From Anaerobacillus sp. (GTDB lineage Bacteria; Bacillota; Bacilli; Bacillales_H; Anaerobacillaceae): a stretch of 10,671 bases of DNA. Below are positions 1 to 7,082 of the stretch, one piece after another. Every line of letters begins with the position of its first letter. Within the stretch, counting starts at the first letter, position 1. The stretch lies in the NCBI GenBank assembly GCA_007120055.1, contig SKOL01000169.1:1-10671 (forward strand), given 5' to 3'. The notes beneath the pieces are model-generated. The model was given only the letters and a program-made list of their open reading frames with translations, was not told the origin of the DNA and did not search any database. A program made the translations under genes and the position numbers.

Positions 1-92
1 AACTGCTGTAACATACTTTTTTGGTCATCTGTCATATGAATTCCGTGAACGAGTTTACCTAAATGCCAATCGGCTGTATGAATAAACTTCAT
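1..92 (-). CDS. sbcD: Exonuclease SbcCD subunit D, N-terminal fragment
   Basis: Only the first 30 codons lie in the window; the gene continues past the left edge. The start reads MKFIHTADWHLGK, with the D-x-H motif (Asp8, His10) that begins the metallophosphoesterase fold of SbcD/Mre11 nucleases, followed by the family-typical Leu-Gly-Lys. SbcD is the Mn-dependent nuclease that works with the SMC-like ATPase SbcC to cut hairpin and blocked DNA ends; sbcC is expected just outside the window. The ATG at 92 is preceded by GGGGGAAG at good spacing. Only 18 bases separate it from the stop of the DUF523-DUF1722 gene upstream, so the two are probably cotranscribed. Identification rests on a short but very characteristic stretch. 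Confidence 0.88.
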   Translation of the reverse strand, partial: MKFIHTADWHLGKLVHGIHMTDDQKSMLQQ

Positions 93-110
93 AGTATCTT
101 CCCCCGTTTC

Positions 111-1082
111 TTATCGATAATCTCTCCCTTTTCCAGAGTCACTAATTTCAATCAATTTTTCTGGATATGGCTCGAAATACGATTGTTTTAATAAATAAGG
201 ATTGTCAAAGCGAATCGCCCACGATTTAAGTAGGCTAGTTACGCTACTTAGTGGTACTTTCTTTTTTTGATATTTATCAATCATTTGGATAAAAAATTGC
301 TTTTCATTTGCTGATAAATCTTTGGAAAAATAACCGAATAAATGCTGACTAACACTAATATTTGATGTGTATTTCGGTAATTTAGCAAATAAGTCATATA
401 AATACTTTTCATATGTATTGAAAATTTCTTGTAAAGGTTTTTTATCGTGATTGCCAACAACATTTCCAAGTTTTTTTAAAATCGCTGGCTGATAAGCCAT
501 GAATAAATATTTATTTCGAGCATGAAACTCTACGAGGTCGGCTAACAGACCCTCGCTTTTTAACTTTTTAAACTGGGCGATCGCAAATAGTTTCGTAAAA
601 AAATGTTCACGTATCATAAAATTTTTTAATCTTCCTTCATCCTCAATGGCTAAATGTGAAAACTCTTCAAGTACTTTTTTGCCGAATAATCCACTACTAG
701 TGCGCACAACCGGGGACTTTTCTATACCACTATATACTTTCACATCATTAATACCACAACTCGGTGAGCGGTTTTTTAAAATAAAACCGTCAATATCACC
801 AACTTCACTTAAAAACTGGTCAGAAAATTGGTTCATTTTATGAGTAAAGTCTAGATTATTTGCTGGCTGGACGAGAGTATCTAAGCCGTGATCATCAACT
901 ACGCGAATTACATCGCGTGGCGTTCCTAATCCTATTTCCACCTCTGGACATACAGGAATAAACTGTACGTAAGGCATTAAATTACGAACGGTTTGATCTC
1001 GAATGATTTCACCATCGTAACGACACTCTTGAAATTCTAAACATTTACTTACTACAACCTTTGGTTTAACGAACTCGCTCAT
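111..1082 (-). CDS. DUF523-DUF1722 fusion protein (TudS/YbgA-like, probable Fe-S protein)
   Basis: A 323-residue protein with two known domains. The N-terminal DUF523 part (about residues 5-150) has Cys14 and Cys20 in a CLEFQEC stretch, Cys45 in PVCPE followed by GLGTPR, and Cys109 in RSPSCG. In TudS, a characterised DUF523 enzyme, three conserved Cys hold a [4Fe-4S] cluster that removes sulfur from 2-thiouracil. The C-terminal part (about 185-310) is DUF1722 (YbgA), with the EFHARNKYLFMAY, HLFGYF and YFEPYPEKL segments. The start is chosen at the ATG at 1082 because GGAGG lies 5 bases before it. An in-frame ATG at 1094 would add four residues, has no ribosome binding site, and would place the GGAGG inside the coding region. 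The gene sits 18 bases before sbcD. A desulfurase or base-handling role is an inference from the domain; family membership is clear. Confidence 0.85.
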   Translation of the reverse strand: MSEFVKPKVVVSKCLEFQECRYDGEIIRDQTVRNLMPYVQFIPVCPEVEIGLGTPRDVIRVVDDHGLDTLVQPANNLDFTHKMNQFSDQFLSEVGDIDGFILKNRSPSCGINDVKVYSGIEKSPVVRTSSGLFGKKVLEEFSHLAIEDEGRLKNFMIREHFFTKLFAIAQFKKLKSEGLLADLVEFHARNKYLFMAYQPAILKKLGNVVGNHDKKPLQEIFNTYEKYLYDLFAKLPKYTSNISVSQHLFGYFSKDLSANEKQFFIQMIDKYQKKKVPLSSVTSLLKSWAIRFDNPYLLKQSYFEPYPEKLIEISDSGKGRDYR

Positions 1083-1426
1083 TTGCTCCTCCATTTACAT
1101 TCATAAACTCTGTTTTTGTCATCGATAATTTTTGTTTGAAATTCACTCAGTTAAATACTTTTTCATTATTTCCTGTAACGGTGGATTATATAAAAAACAT
1201 CGATCAGAGTTTTCTTTTTCCATACAAACCCCCATGGCGATGCAACGTCACCGTCTAAGACGAAAAAGGCGGATAATTTCCTTCTCTTCGCTTTAAACTT
1301 CTATCGAATTTTAGAGACTCCTTCAGAAAATCACCCTCCTTTTCAGGCAAAATCATCATGACAGTACCTACCTCTCCCTATTGTATTGTATGTAAATATC
1401 ATGCGCTTCCCTAACCAACAAACCAA
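1083..1426 (-). other. Intergenic stretch with candidate micro-ORFs and an orphan Shine-Dalgarno
   Basis: No confident gene. Three things can be seen on the minus strand. (1) A perfect AAGGAGG at 1335-1341 has no ATG/GTG/TTG at workable distance; eight bases on is an in-frame CTG (1324-1326) opening 23 codons to a TAG at 1255. The same frame can start at ATG-ATG (1354-1359), giving 34 codons, lysine/arginine-rich near the end. (2) A second ORF of 26 codons runs from ATG 1223 to TGA at 1143, behind a GGGGG; an earlier ATG at 1235 is in frame. (3) A short dyad CGTCTAAGACG sits at 1253-1263 in plus orientation. No convincing terminator separates the 67-residue membrane protein gene from the DUF523 gene, so read-through is possible. 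I recognise none of the peptides. Confidence 0.3.
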
Positions 1427-1630
1427 CTAACTCTTTATCTTTTTATTAATTTCATCTAAAAGCTTAATGATTTCTGAAAAGCCGATAACGAAAACGCCAC
1501 TGACAACTGCACTAATAAAAAACAATAACCCTGTGATGTCTGAGAACATTAAAAAGATGCCAACGCCACCACCGAAAATAATCGTTAACACACCGATAAC
1601 AAATAAAACTCGTGCAACTTTATTATTCAT
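1427..1630 (-). CDS. Small two-TM membrane protein, unknown function
   Basis: A 67-residue protein with two hydrophobic segments (about residues 7-28 and 32-53), a glycine-rich turn between them (FGGGVGIF) and a charged C-terminal tail with six Lys/Asp/Glu-rich turns' worth of helix (LLDEINKKIKS). It should be an integral membrane protein with a short helical tail on one side. The ATG is two bases after the stop of the nitroreductase-family gene, and its GAGGAG site lies within the last codons of that gene, so the pair is very likely translationally coupled. I do not recognise a named family. Because of the coupling and the good ribosome binding site I regard it as a real gene; the opposite-strand reading frame over the same bases is a shadow. 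Confidence 0.75.
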   Translation of the reverse strand: MNNKVARVLFVIGVLTIIFGGGVGIFLMFSDITGLLFFISAVVSGVFVIGFSEIIKLLDEINKKIKS

Positions 1631-1632
1631 AA

Positions 1633-2436
1633 CTACTGCTCCTCAACTTTTTTTAAAATGACTTCTTTTTTGCTTTCGCAATAGTGCCATTCTCCATTGA
1701 TGTTGTGGTGCTTTAATGCGAGATCCATATGAAGCATCGCTATACCGCGATCGATTTCTTTCGGTACATTTGTTTCATCGTCTGGTTTGTCTAACTTTAC
1801 AGTAATAGAATAATCCTCTCCGATAACGAAACGCACAGGTTGACGATTATAAGCGGATGGAGCAAGCCTAGCTGCTTGAAGAGCGGATTCAATCCATATA
1901 GGCCACGTATCTGTTTCGATACCTTCAACTAACTCGGAAAGAGGCTTTCGTTGTTGGTAGTCACCTACTCGACTCATCATTTTTTCTGTAAAACTATAGT
2001 TTTTTCTAGCATAGCCGATCGGCAGAACTGAAATTATCTTCTCATTCTTTTTAAGTTTTACTTCTTTAGAGCTCTTTTCATTAAAAACTCCCCCTACCCA
2101 ACAACTTGCCAAGCCTTGTACAGTAACTTCTAAAGCAAAAGCTTGTCCAACATATCCGCCTTTTTCCATACTGAACGGATCGTTATTTTGTACAACTACA
2201 GCAATATAAGTAGGTGCTCCGGTAATTTTCCCGTAAGGACCTACTACATCTTTCAAAATTTGATCGGGAGCACTGTCTACTAATTTCAAGCTAACATCTT
2301 TATGTAGTTTATTTAATTGACTTATTACTTTTTTCAATGATTCAATAACTTCATCTTCAATTGGTTTTGAAATAAAAGTTCTTCTCGAACGTCGACTCTC
2401 AATTACTTTAAACCAACTTTCAAACGGTAACGTCAA
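1633..2436 (-). CDS. Nitroreductase-family protein (TM1586-like FMN protein)
   Basis: A 267-residue protein of the nitroreductase fold, of the long 'putative TM nitroreductase' type. The N-terminus has the family's arginine patch ESRRSRRTF (Arg15, 16, 18, 19), which contacts FMN phosphate in this fold. Residues 94-118 (GYVGQAFALEV...GLASCWVGG) form the central dimer helix and following glycine turn. A second typical motif is APSAYNRQP (192-200), and DRGIAMLHMDLA (229-240) is the conserved C-terminal helix. The family reduces nitro or quinone compounds with NAD(P)H, but the substrate is not predictable here. The start is a TTG at 2436 behind AGGTGG nine bases away; no better ATG exists in frame. 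A promoter lies just upstream at 2476-2504. It is the first gene of an operon with the small membrane protein that begins two bases after its TAG. Confidence 0.85.
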   Translation of the reverse strand: MTLPFESWFKVIESRRSRRTFISKPIEDEVIESLKKVISQLNKLHKDVSLKLVDSAPDQILKDVVGPYGKITGAPTYIAVVVQNNDPFSMEKGGYVGQAFALEVTVQGLASCWVGGVFNEKSSKEVKLKKNEKIISVLPIGYARKNYSFTEKMMSRVGDYQQRKPLSELVEGIETDTWPIWIESALQAARLAPSAYNRQPVRFVIGEDYSITVKLDKPDDETNVPKEIDRGIAMLHMDLALKHHNINGEWHYCESKKEVILKKVEEQ

Positions 2437-2475
2437 CGTTAACCACCACCTAAATCTCGATACAATTCCATAAAT

Positions 2476-2504
2476 ATTATAGCATATCTAAAAGAGAGCC
2501 GAAA
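2476..2504 (-). promoter_or_regulatory. SigA-type extended -10 promoter for the nitroreductase operon
   Basis: Reading the minus strand, TATAAT (2476-2481) is preceded by TGC, so it is an extended -10 (TGnTATAAT). A weak -35, TTTCGG, stands 17 bases upstream at 2499-2504. The -10 lies about 40 bases before the TTG start at 2436 and just downstream of the dipeptidase terminator, so it marks the beginning of a separate transcription unit. Confidence 0.6.
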
Positions 2505-2517
2505 TTTTTAAGCATAC

Positions 2518-2571
2518 AAAAAGAGGCTGTTCCAAAACAATGTGTCTAACACTCATGGAACAGCCCTTTTT
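2518..2571 (-). terminator. Rho-independent terminator after the peptidase operon, with GTGTCTAACAC loop
   Basis: A perfect 9-bp stem, GGCTGTTCC (2525-2533) and GGAACAGCC (2557-2565), is flanked by AAAAA on the left and TTTTT on the right. It is therefore a terminator on either strand; the minus-strand peptidase operon, whose stop is 77 bases away, is its natural user. The 23-base loop contains GTGTCTAACAC (2542-2552), itself a small dyad. The same loop motif recurs in the terminator element at 5301-5440, so the two appear to belong to one family. Confidence 0.85.
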
Positions 2572-2647
2572 AATTATATAAATAGTTTTGTGTAAGGAAT
2601 TACAGGAACGAAACTTTCTTCTTATTTAAGTATTTTTTTAATTTACA

Positions 2648-3574
2648 TTAATCTTTCGGAATAAAGTTCATGAAGTTTTGATAGCAAAAGCCCGCTACTT
2701 GTTCTTCTGTGTAATGCTTTAATAATTCCTCAACTAATTTTGGATATTTAGAAGAGTTTTCCAACCCTTTCACATATTTAGTGATGCCGTCAAAATCAGA
2801 GCCTAGACAAATATGTTTTTCGCCCCCTAGTGAACAAAAGTGCTCGATGTGACGAATCACATCTGTTATTGTTGCTTTCCCCGTTTCACTAATAAATGGT
2901 GGGGTAAAAACAATACCAATTAGGCCGTTATTGGCAAACATTGCTTTTGCTTGATCATCGTTTAAATTCCGACGATGGTTACACAATGTAATTGAGTTTG
3001 AATGAGTAGCGATCGGGTATTTTGATAGTTCCATCACATCCCAAAACCCTTTTATACTTAGATGTGAAACGTCTGTGAGTACTTGATGAGCATTATTTAG
3101 CTGAACTACTTCTTTCCCGAAGTCCGATAAACCAGCACCACGGCTTTCGCCAACACCATCAGCTACTAAGTTGGCATTGTTCCATGTTAAACCGAGCGAT
3201 TTCACGCCTAAATCGTAAAGGTGTTTTAACTTATTAATATCGTTTCCGAAGGCATCTGCACCTTCTAACGTTAAAACGGCTCCAATTTCTCCGTCTTGCA
3301 ACGTTTTAAAATCAGACCAGTTTTCAATTTTTTTAATTTGCCCGTGCTTACCTACAACTTCACGGTGAAAAATATCAATTTGTTCTAATGCTAGTGTGTA
3401 TTTTTCATCTGAAGGTGTCTCTGGTTCGATAAAAATTGCAAAAAGTTGCCCTTTAACATTCCCTTGTTGCAGTCTTTCTACATTGGTATCCACTTCTGGA
3501 CTATTTGTAAAAGATCGTTCTTTATTTTCCCATAGCTTTAATAATGCATCGCAATGTGTGTCAATAATTTTCAC
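2648..3574 (-). CDS. Membrane-dipeptidase-family (M19) dipeptidase
   Basis: A 308-residue zinc dipeptidase of peptidase family M19 (renal dipeptidase type). Metal ligands can be placed: His7 and Asp9 in DTHCD, bridging Glu104 in LTLEGADA, His171 in DVSHLS and His191 in ATHSNS. Arg202 and Asp260 (GSDFDG) match the substrate-binding Arg and catalytic Asp, and the spacings 171-191-202-260 agree closely with human dipeptidase (198-219-230-288). There is no signal peptide or lipid anchor, so despite the family name it should be cytoplasmic. M19 enzymes cleave dipeptides, including D-residue-containing ones. It starts with GTG at 3574 behind GGGGGAG, 23 bases after the stop of the M2 peptidase gene, as second gene of that operon. 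A terminator follows at 2518-2571. The exact dipeptide preference is unknown. Confidence 0.92.
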   Translation of the reverse strand: MKIIDTHCDALLKLWENKERSFTNSPEVDTNVERLQQGNVKGQLFAIFIEPETPSDEKYTLALEQIDIFHREVVGKHGQIKKIENWSDFKTLQDGEIGAVLTLEGADAFGNDINKLKHLYDLGVKSLGLTWNNANLVADGVGESRGAGLSDFGKEVVQLNNAHQVLTDVSHLSIKGFWDVMELSKYPIATHSNSITLCNHRRNLNDDQAKAMFANNGLIGIVFTPPFISETGKATITDVIRHIEHFCSLGGEKHICLGSDFDGITKYVKGLENSSKYPKLVEELLKHYTEEQVAGFCYQNFMNFIPKD

Positions 3575-3597
3575 TGTAGTACTCCCCCTAAAACTTT

Positions 3598-5169
3598 TTA
3601 CATAAACTGCTTAACAAAAAATCGTGGATCTAATTTCTCGCCAGTTACTTTTTCGATCTTTTCATTCCAATGATAACGACCACCGTGGATAAAATATTGC
3701 TCCTTTAAAAATGTACCTACTTCATGAGTGAAGAAGTCTTTCGATACATTCTCCTCAATATAATGATGAAGTTGTGATGCTGTTAATTCTCCTAGTAAAT
3801 AATTTTGGTAATAAACAGGTGCAATTGTAAAATGAATTTTCGCCGCCCAATCAGGTTCATTTCTACCTTCAGGTGGATTTACAAACTGTACTTCCTTCAC
3901 TATTTTCCACCAAAGTGCATTTAAATCTTGATCTGGGTTTTCATAGAGTTCCCTTTCGAAAAATACGAACGTCATAATCCAACGACCTGCTATTAGCATT
4001 TGTCTTTGCAAGGCTTTTTTTAGTTTTGGAGTAATTTCTTCTGCTTCATTTTTAGGAACGCCTGCGAACTGCTCAAGCCAGTTTGGATTTTTTGACATTC
4101 TTCCGTAAAACATCGCAATAGCTTCAGTACTTAAAATGTGAGCGTAACCTCTCAACATAAACGGTAAGTTTTGATCAACGTACTTATCATAAACAGCATG
4201 ACCAAATTCATGTAACATTGTCGCCATCCAATAATCCGATTGATTAATATTACAAAGCACGCGAATATCACCGTCACGATTGATGTTAGACATAAACGCA
4301 TGCTGATTTTTCTTGTCACGTGGGTATAAATCACTTTTCTCCAATAAATCTGTTATGTCAAGTCCCATCGCTGTAAACGTATCGACAGTGATTTGCTCAA
4401 TATCTTTGCCTTCATAATATTGGTCTAAATTTAAATCTTTGGCCGGAGGCGCCTCTTGGAAAAAAGGATCGGCATAATGCCATGGGCGTAATTCTGAAAC
4501 CGTAATTCCAAACCTTTCTGCTAACTCTTCATCTAATTCACCTTTCACTTTAGCAAAAGCATCATCTGATTGCTCCTTTAATGTTTGAAACATCGAAAGA
4601 ATTTCGTCACGATCTAACTCTTTTAATTGAAACGCCATTTCATGATGGTTTTTAAAACCTAAGTTTTTAGCAGCTTCATTACGCATTTTCACTAATGAAA
4701 TCACTTTTTCGGCGACTTCATTTCCTATTTGCTTACTTGCTTCCCAAGCTTTTTTCCTTTCATCTAAATCATTACTATTGATTAAAATTTGACGAATTTC
4801 ATTTTCAGAAACTTTATTTCCATCTAATGTAGCTCGAAATAAGTTAAAGGTACTGCTAAGTTCCGTTGAAGTTTCTACCATTTTTCGTAAAACTTCTTCA
4901 GGAAGTTGGTTTTCTACAAGGTTTGAGTATAGGGATTGTAACTGCCTTTTATGTAATGGATCAATCTCGATTTCTTGCAAATACTGTTTTACCTTCTGAA
5001 ATAATTCTTTATTACTGTAGTAAGATTTTATTGCAACACCACGCTCAACGGTAAGCTTTTGCCACTCAGGATCTCCAGTGGTCGCTGTTTTCCAGCTCGC
5101 TTCTGAGTATTCTGTATAAAGTTTTGCTAAGTTTTTGTTTTGTTCTTCTAAAAATTGCTGTAAAGACAT
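3598..5169 (-). CDS. ACE-like M2 family zinc metallopeptidase (peptidyl-dipeptidase type)
   Basis: A 523-residue gluzincin. HEFGH (320-324) supplies His320, Glu321 and His324; the third ligand is Glu349 in STEAI, 25 residues on. The stretch around it, including LPFMLRG and TEAIAMFYG, parallels angiotensin-converting enzyme (HEMGH...LPVALREG...HEAIG). A second match is LWWKIVKE...NPPEGRNEPDW...KIHF (419-447), equivalent to the ACE segment that carries the substrate-binding Lys-x-His, here Lys444 and His446, followed by tyrosines 453, 454 and 457. No signal peptide is present, unlike animal ACE and the secreted bacterial homologues, so the enzyme is probably intracellular. M2 peptidases remove C-terminal dipeptides; M3-type oligopeptidase activity is the alternative. 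The ATG at 5169 follows GGAGGGAG. A promoter lies at 5204-5232, and the M19 dipeptidase gene follows after 23 bases. Confidence 0.87.
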   Translation of the reverse strand: MSLQQFLEEQNKNLAKLYTEYSEASWKTATTGDPEWQKLTVERGVAIKSYYSNKELFQKVKQYLQEIEIDPLHKRQLQSLYSNLVENQLPEEVLRKMVETSTELSSTFNLFRATLDGNKVSENEIRQILINSNDLDERKKAWEASKQIGNEVAEKVISLVKMRNEAAKNLGFKNHHEMAFQLKELDRDEILSMFQTLKEQSDDAFAKVKGELDEELAERFGITVSELRPWHYADPFFQEAPPAKDLNLDQYYEGKDIEQITVDTFTAMGLDITDLLEKSDLYPRDKKNQHAFMSNINRDGDIRVLCNINQSDYWMATMLHEFGHAVYDKYVDQNLPFMLRGYAHILSTEAIAMFYGRMSKNPNWLEQFAGVPKNEAEEITPKLKKALQRQMLIAGRWIMTFVFFERELYENPDQDLNALWWKIVKEVQFVNPPEGRNEPDWAAKIHFTIAPVYYQNYLLGELTASQLHHYIEENVSKDFFTHEVGTFLKEQYFIHGGRYHWNEKIEKVTGEKLDPRFFVKQFM

Positions 5170-5203
5170 CTTTATTCTCCCTCCATTTTTCGTTATCTAG
5201 TTT

Positions 5204-5232
5204 ATTGTACAATTATTTCGCATTGCTAACAA
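5204..5232 (-). promoter_or_regulatory. SigA-type promoter of the M2-M19 peptidase operon
   Basis: On the minus strand TTGTTA (5227-5232) and TACAAT (5204-5209) are separated by exactly 17 bases, close to the TTGACA/TATAAT consensus. The -10 lies about 35 bases before the ATG at 5169. It is downstream of the terminator at 5301-5440, which would isolate it from fumC transcription. Confidence 0.7.
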
Positions 5233-5300
5233 TTATGACATTTCGTATTTTCTGATTTTTTCATCGCTTATCATTTATAACTCGCTTCTTAAGCCACCTC

Positions 5301-5440
5301 AAAAAAAGATGGAGTTGTCCTATAAGTGTCTGACACCATGTAGAGCTTTCTAATATAGACGTATAAATTTATATGTTCGTCTATATTTGATGCCTAACGG
5401 TGTCTGCACTTTCTTTTAGGACTGCCCCATCCCTCTTTTC
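5301..5440 (-). terminator. Large nested-hairpin terminator/repeat element after fumC
   Basis: On the minus strand the element ends in CTCCATC followed by seven T (complement of 5301-5307), a classic terminator tail. The outer arms are imperfectly complementary: GATGG (5308-5312) with CCATC (5427-5431), GTCC (5317-5320) with GGAC (5419-5422), and GTGTCTGACACC (5326-5337) with GGTGTCTGCAC (5399-5409). Nested inside is a perfect 10-bp stem, AATATAGACG (5352-5361) with CGTCTATATT (5378-5387), whose loop holds the palindrome TATAAATTTATA (5362-5373). About 130 bases is far more than a simple terminator needs, which suggests a small inserted repeat that now serves as one. It separates fumC from the peptidase operon. 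Confidence 0.7.
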
Positions 5441-5541
5441 TTCGATTACTTTCTGTTCAAGACATTTACGATAGCAGCGAAGTTAATACTAGCTATTTTT
5501 TTCCAAGAGATATGTTATTTTTTATTTACTCTCTTTCTGGG

Positions 5542-5616
5542 TAATGAATTTCATAATTCATTATTTTCGTCACTAAGACATATATAGTTGCACCAAAACA
5601 CTTTGCAACTATATAT
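5542..5616. other. Two perfect AT-rich hairpins just after fumC
   Basis: Nearest the fumC stop is a 12-bp perfect stem, ATATATAGTTGC (5580-5591) with GCAACTATATAT (5605-5616), around a 13-base loop. Beyond it is a 9-bp stem, TAATGAATT (5542-5550) with AATTCATTA (5555-5563), around a 4-base loop. Neither is followed by a T-run on the minus strand, so they are not ordinary terminators; they could protect the 3' end of the fumC transcript. The rest of 5170-5643 holds the peptidase promoter and the terminator element; I see nothing else in it. Confidence 0.5.
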
Positions 5617-5643
5617 TGTTTGATGTGACTCTTTTATGGAACT

Positions 5644-7029
5644 TCAATCGGGAGTCACCATTTTTTTCGGATCAACTATCTCATCATATTGCACTTCGGT
5701 TAAGTGGCCACTTTTTATAGCTGCCTCTTTTAAGGTTAATCCCTCTTGATGAGCTTTTTTAGCAATTGATGCCGCTTTATCGTAACCGATATGTGGATTA
5801 AGCGCAGTAACAAGCATTAATGAATTTTTCAAATGATTGTCGATCTCATCCAGATTTGCTGCAATCCCGATCGCACAGTTTTCATCGAATGAACGAATAG
5901 CGTCAGCAAGTAGTGTTGCTGATTGAAGGAAATTATATATAATCACCGGCTTAAAAACATTTAGTTCAAAATTGCCTTGGCTTGCAGCAAACCCGATCGT
6001 CGCATCGTTGCCTATTACTTGTGAAGCGACCATCGTTAACGCTTCACTTTGTGTAGGGTTAACTTTTCCTGGCATTATTGAGCTTCCAGGTTCGTTAGCT
6101 GGTATCGAAATTTCACCAATCCCACAACGTGGACCACTAGCAAGCCAGCGAATGTCGTTAGCAATTTTCATTACATCGGCGGCTAACGCTTTTAAGGATC
6201 CGTGTAAAAAAACTAACTCATCATGACTTGTTAAGGCATGGAATTTATTCTTAGCTGTCATAAACGACTTATTTGTTGAACGATTTATTTCTTCAGCGAC
6301 ATATTGACCAAAATTAGGGTGAGCATTAATGCCTGTCCCAACTGCAGTTCCACCGATAGCTAATTCTTTTATATGTTGTAATCCCTCTTTAATCATCGCT
6401 TCGCACTTTTCAACCATCCGGTGCCAGCCACTAATTTCTTGACCTAAAGTTAATGGTGTTGCATCTTGAAGATGGGTACGCCCTATTTTAATAATTTCTG
6501 CAAATTCCTCACTCTTTTTTGCCAATGTTCTTTTGAAACTTTGCACACTCGGTAGTAATTCGTCTTCGACTTTAATTAGTGCAGCAATGTGCATCGCTGT
6601 CGGAAATGTATCGTTTGAACTTTGCGATCGGTTCACATCATCATTCGGATGAATTGTAACTGTTGAATTCTTTTTTTTCAAAATTTCATTTGCTTTATAA
6701 GCAACAACTTCATTTACATTCATATTCGATTGTGTACCACTACCTGTTTGCCAAACGACGAGAGGGAAATGTTCAAAGTTTGCACTACTTCTTAACTCAT
6801 CAATGGCCATAACAATTGCTTCAGCTTTTTCATTTTCCAAGTTCCCTAACCTTTGATTGGCAACTGCTGCAGCTTTTTTTAATATTAAAAAAGCATCAAT
6901 CATTTCGATTGGCATTTTTTCAGTTCCAATTTTAAAGTTTTGGCGACTTCTTTCCGTTTGAGCGCCCCACCAACGGTCTGATGGAACTTGAATTTCTCCT
7001 AGGGTATCCTTTTCAATTCGATAAGACAA
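5644..7029 (-). CDS. fumC: Class II fumarate hydratase
   Basis: A 461-residue full-length class II (iron-independent, homotetrameric) fumarase, which interconverts fumarate and malate in the TCA cycle in the cytoplasm. Family landmarks are in order: GAQTERS (22-28), [13 protein letters not shown] (95-107), [19 protein letters not shown] (127-145), [16 protein letters not shown] (183-198) with catalytic-site His186, GTAVGTG (227-233), and the superfamily signature [11 protein letters not shown] (315-325) with the catalytic Ser316 and Lys322. Numbering runs two behind E. coli FumC. The HPNDD and GTG(I)NAHP features separate it from aspartase and argininosuccinate lyase, although aspartase is the nearest alternative. 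The start is a TTG at 7029, with GGAGGGG upstream at correct spacing; the protein then begins [12 protein letters not shown] as expected. A 51-residue membrane protein gene precedes it by 53 bases without a visible terminator. Confidence 0.96.
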   Translation of the reverse strand: MSYRIEKDTLGEIQVPSDRWWGAQTERSRQNFKIGTEKMPIEMIDAFLILKKAAAVANQRLGNLENEKAEAIVMAIDELRSSANFEHFPLVVWQTGSGTQSNMNVNEVVAYKANEILKKKNSTVTIHPNDDVNRSQSSNDTFPTAMHIAALIKVEDELLPSVQSFKRTLAKKSEEFAEIIKIGRTHLQDATPLTLGQEISGWHRMVEKCEAMIKEGLQHIKELAIGGTAVGTGINAHPNFGQYVAEEINRSTNKSFMTAKNKFHALTSHDELVFLHGSLKALAADVMKIANDIRWLASGPRCGIGEISIPANEPGSSIMPGKVNPTQSEALTMVASQVIGNDATIGFAASQGNFELNVFKPVIIYNFLQSATLLADAIRSFDENCAIGIAANLDEIDNHLKNSLMLVTALNPHIGYDKAASIAKKAHQEGLTLKEAAIKSGHLTEVQYDEIVDPKKMVTPD

Positions 7030-7082
7030 AACTACCCCTCCATTTTTTCGTTAATTGTTCATCTTTTTTACATTTCCCCTTC

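Noticed and set aside
1166..1300. Minus-strand open frame reading FFVLDGDVASPWGFVW
   Set aside because: It looks protein-like by eye but has no start codon or ribosome binding site in frame, and overlaps the candidate micro-ORFs in other frames.
5580..5616. Terminator directly after fumC
   Set aside because: The stem is perfect but the minus-strand sequence after it is GTCTTAGTGACG, without a T-run; the element at 5301-5440 has the proper tail.
5972..6226. 84-codon plus-strand ORF inside fumC
   Set aside because: It is the reverse complement of strongly conserved fumarase coding sequence and has no ribosome binding site; the same applies to the other antisense frames inside the peptidase, dipeptidase, nitroreductase and DUF523 genes.
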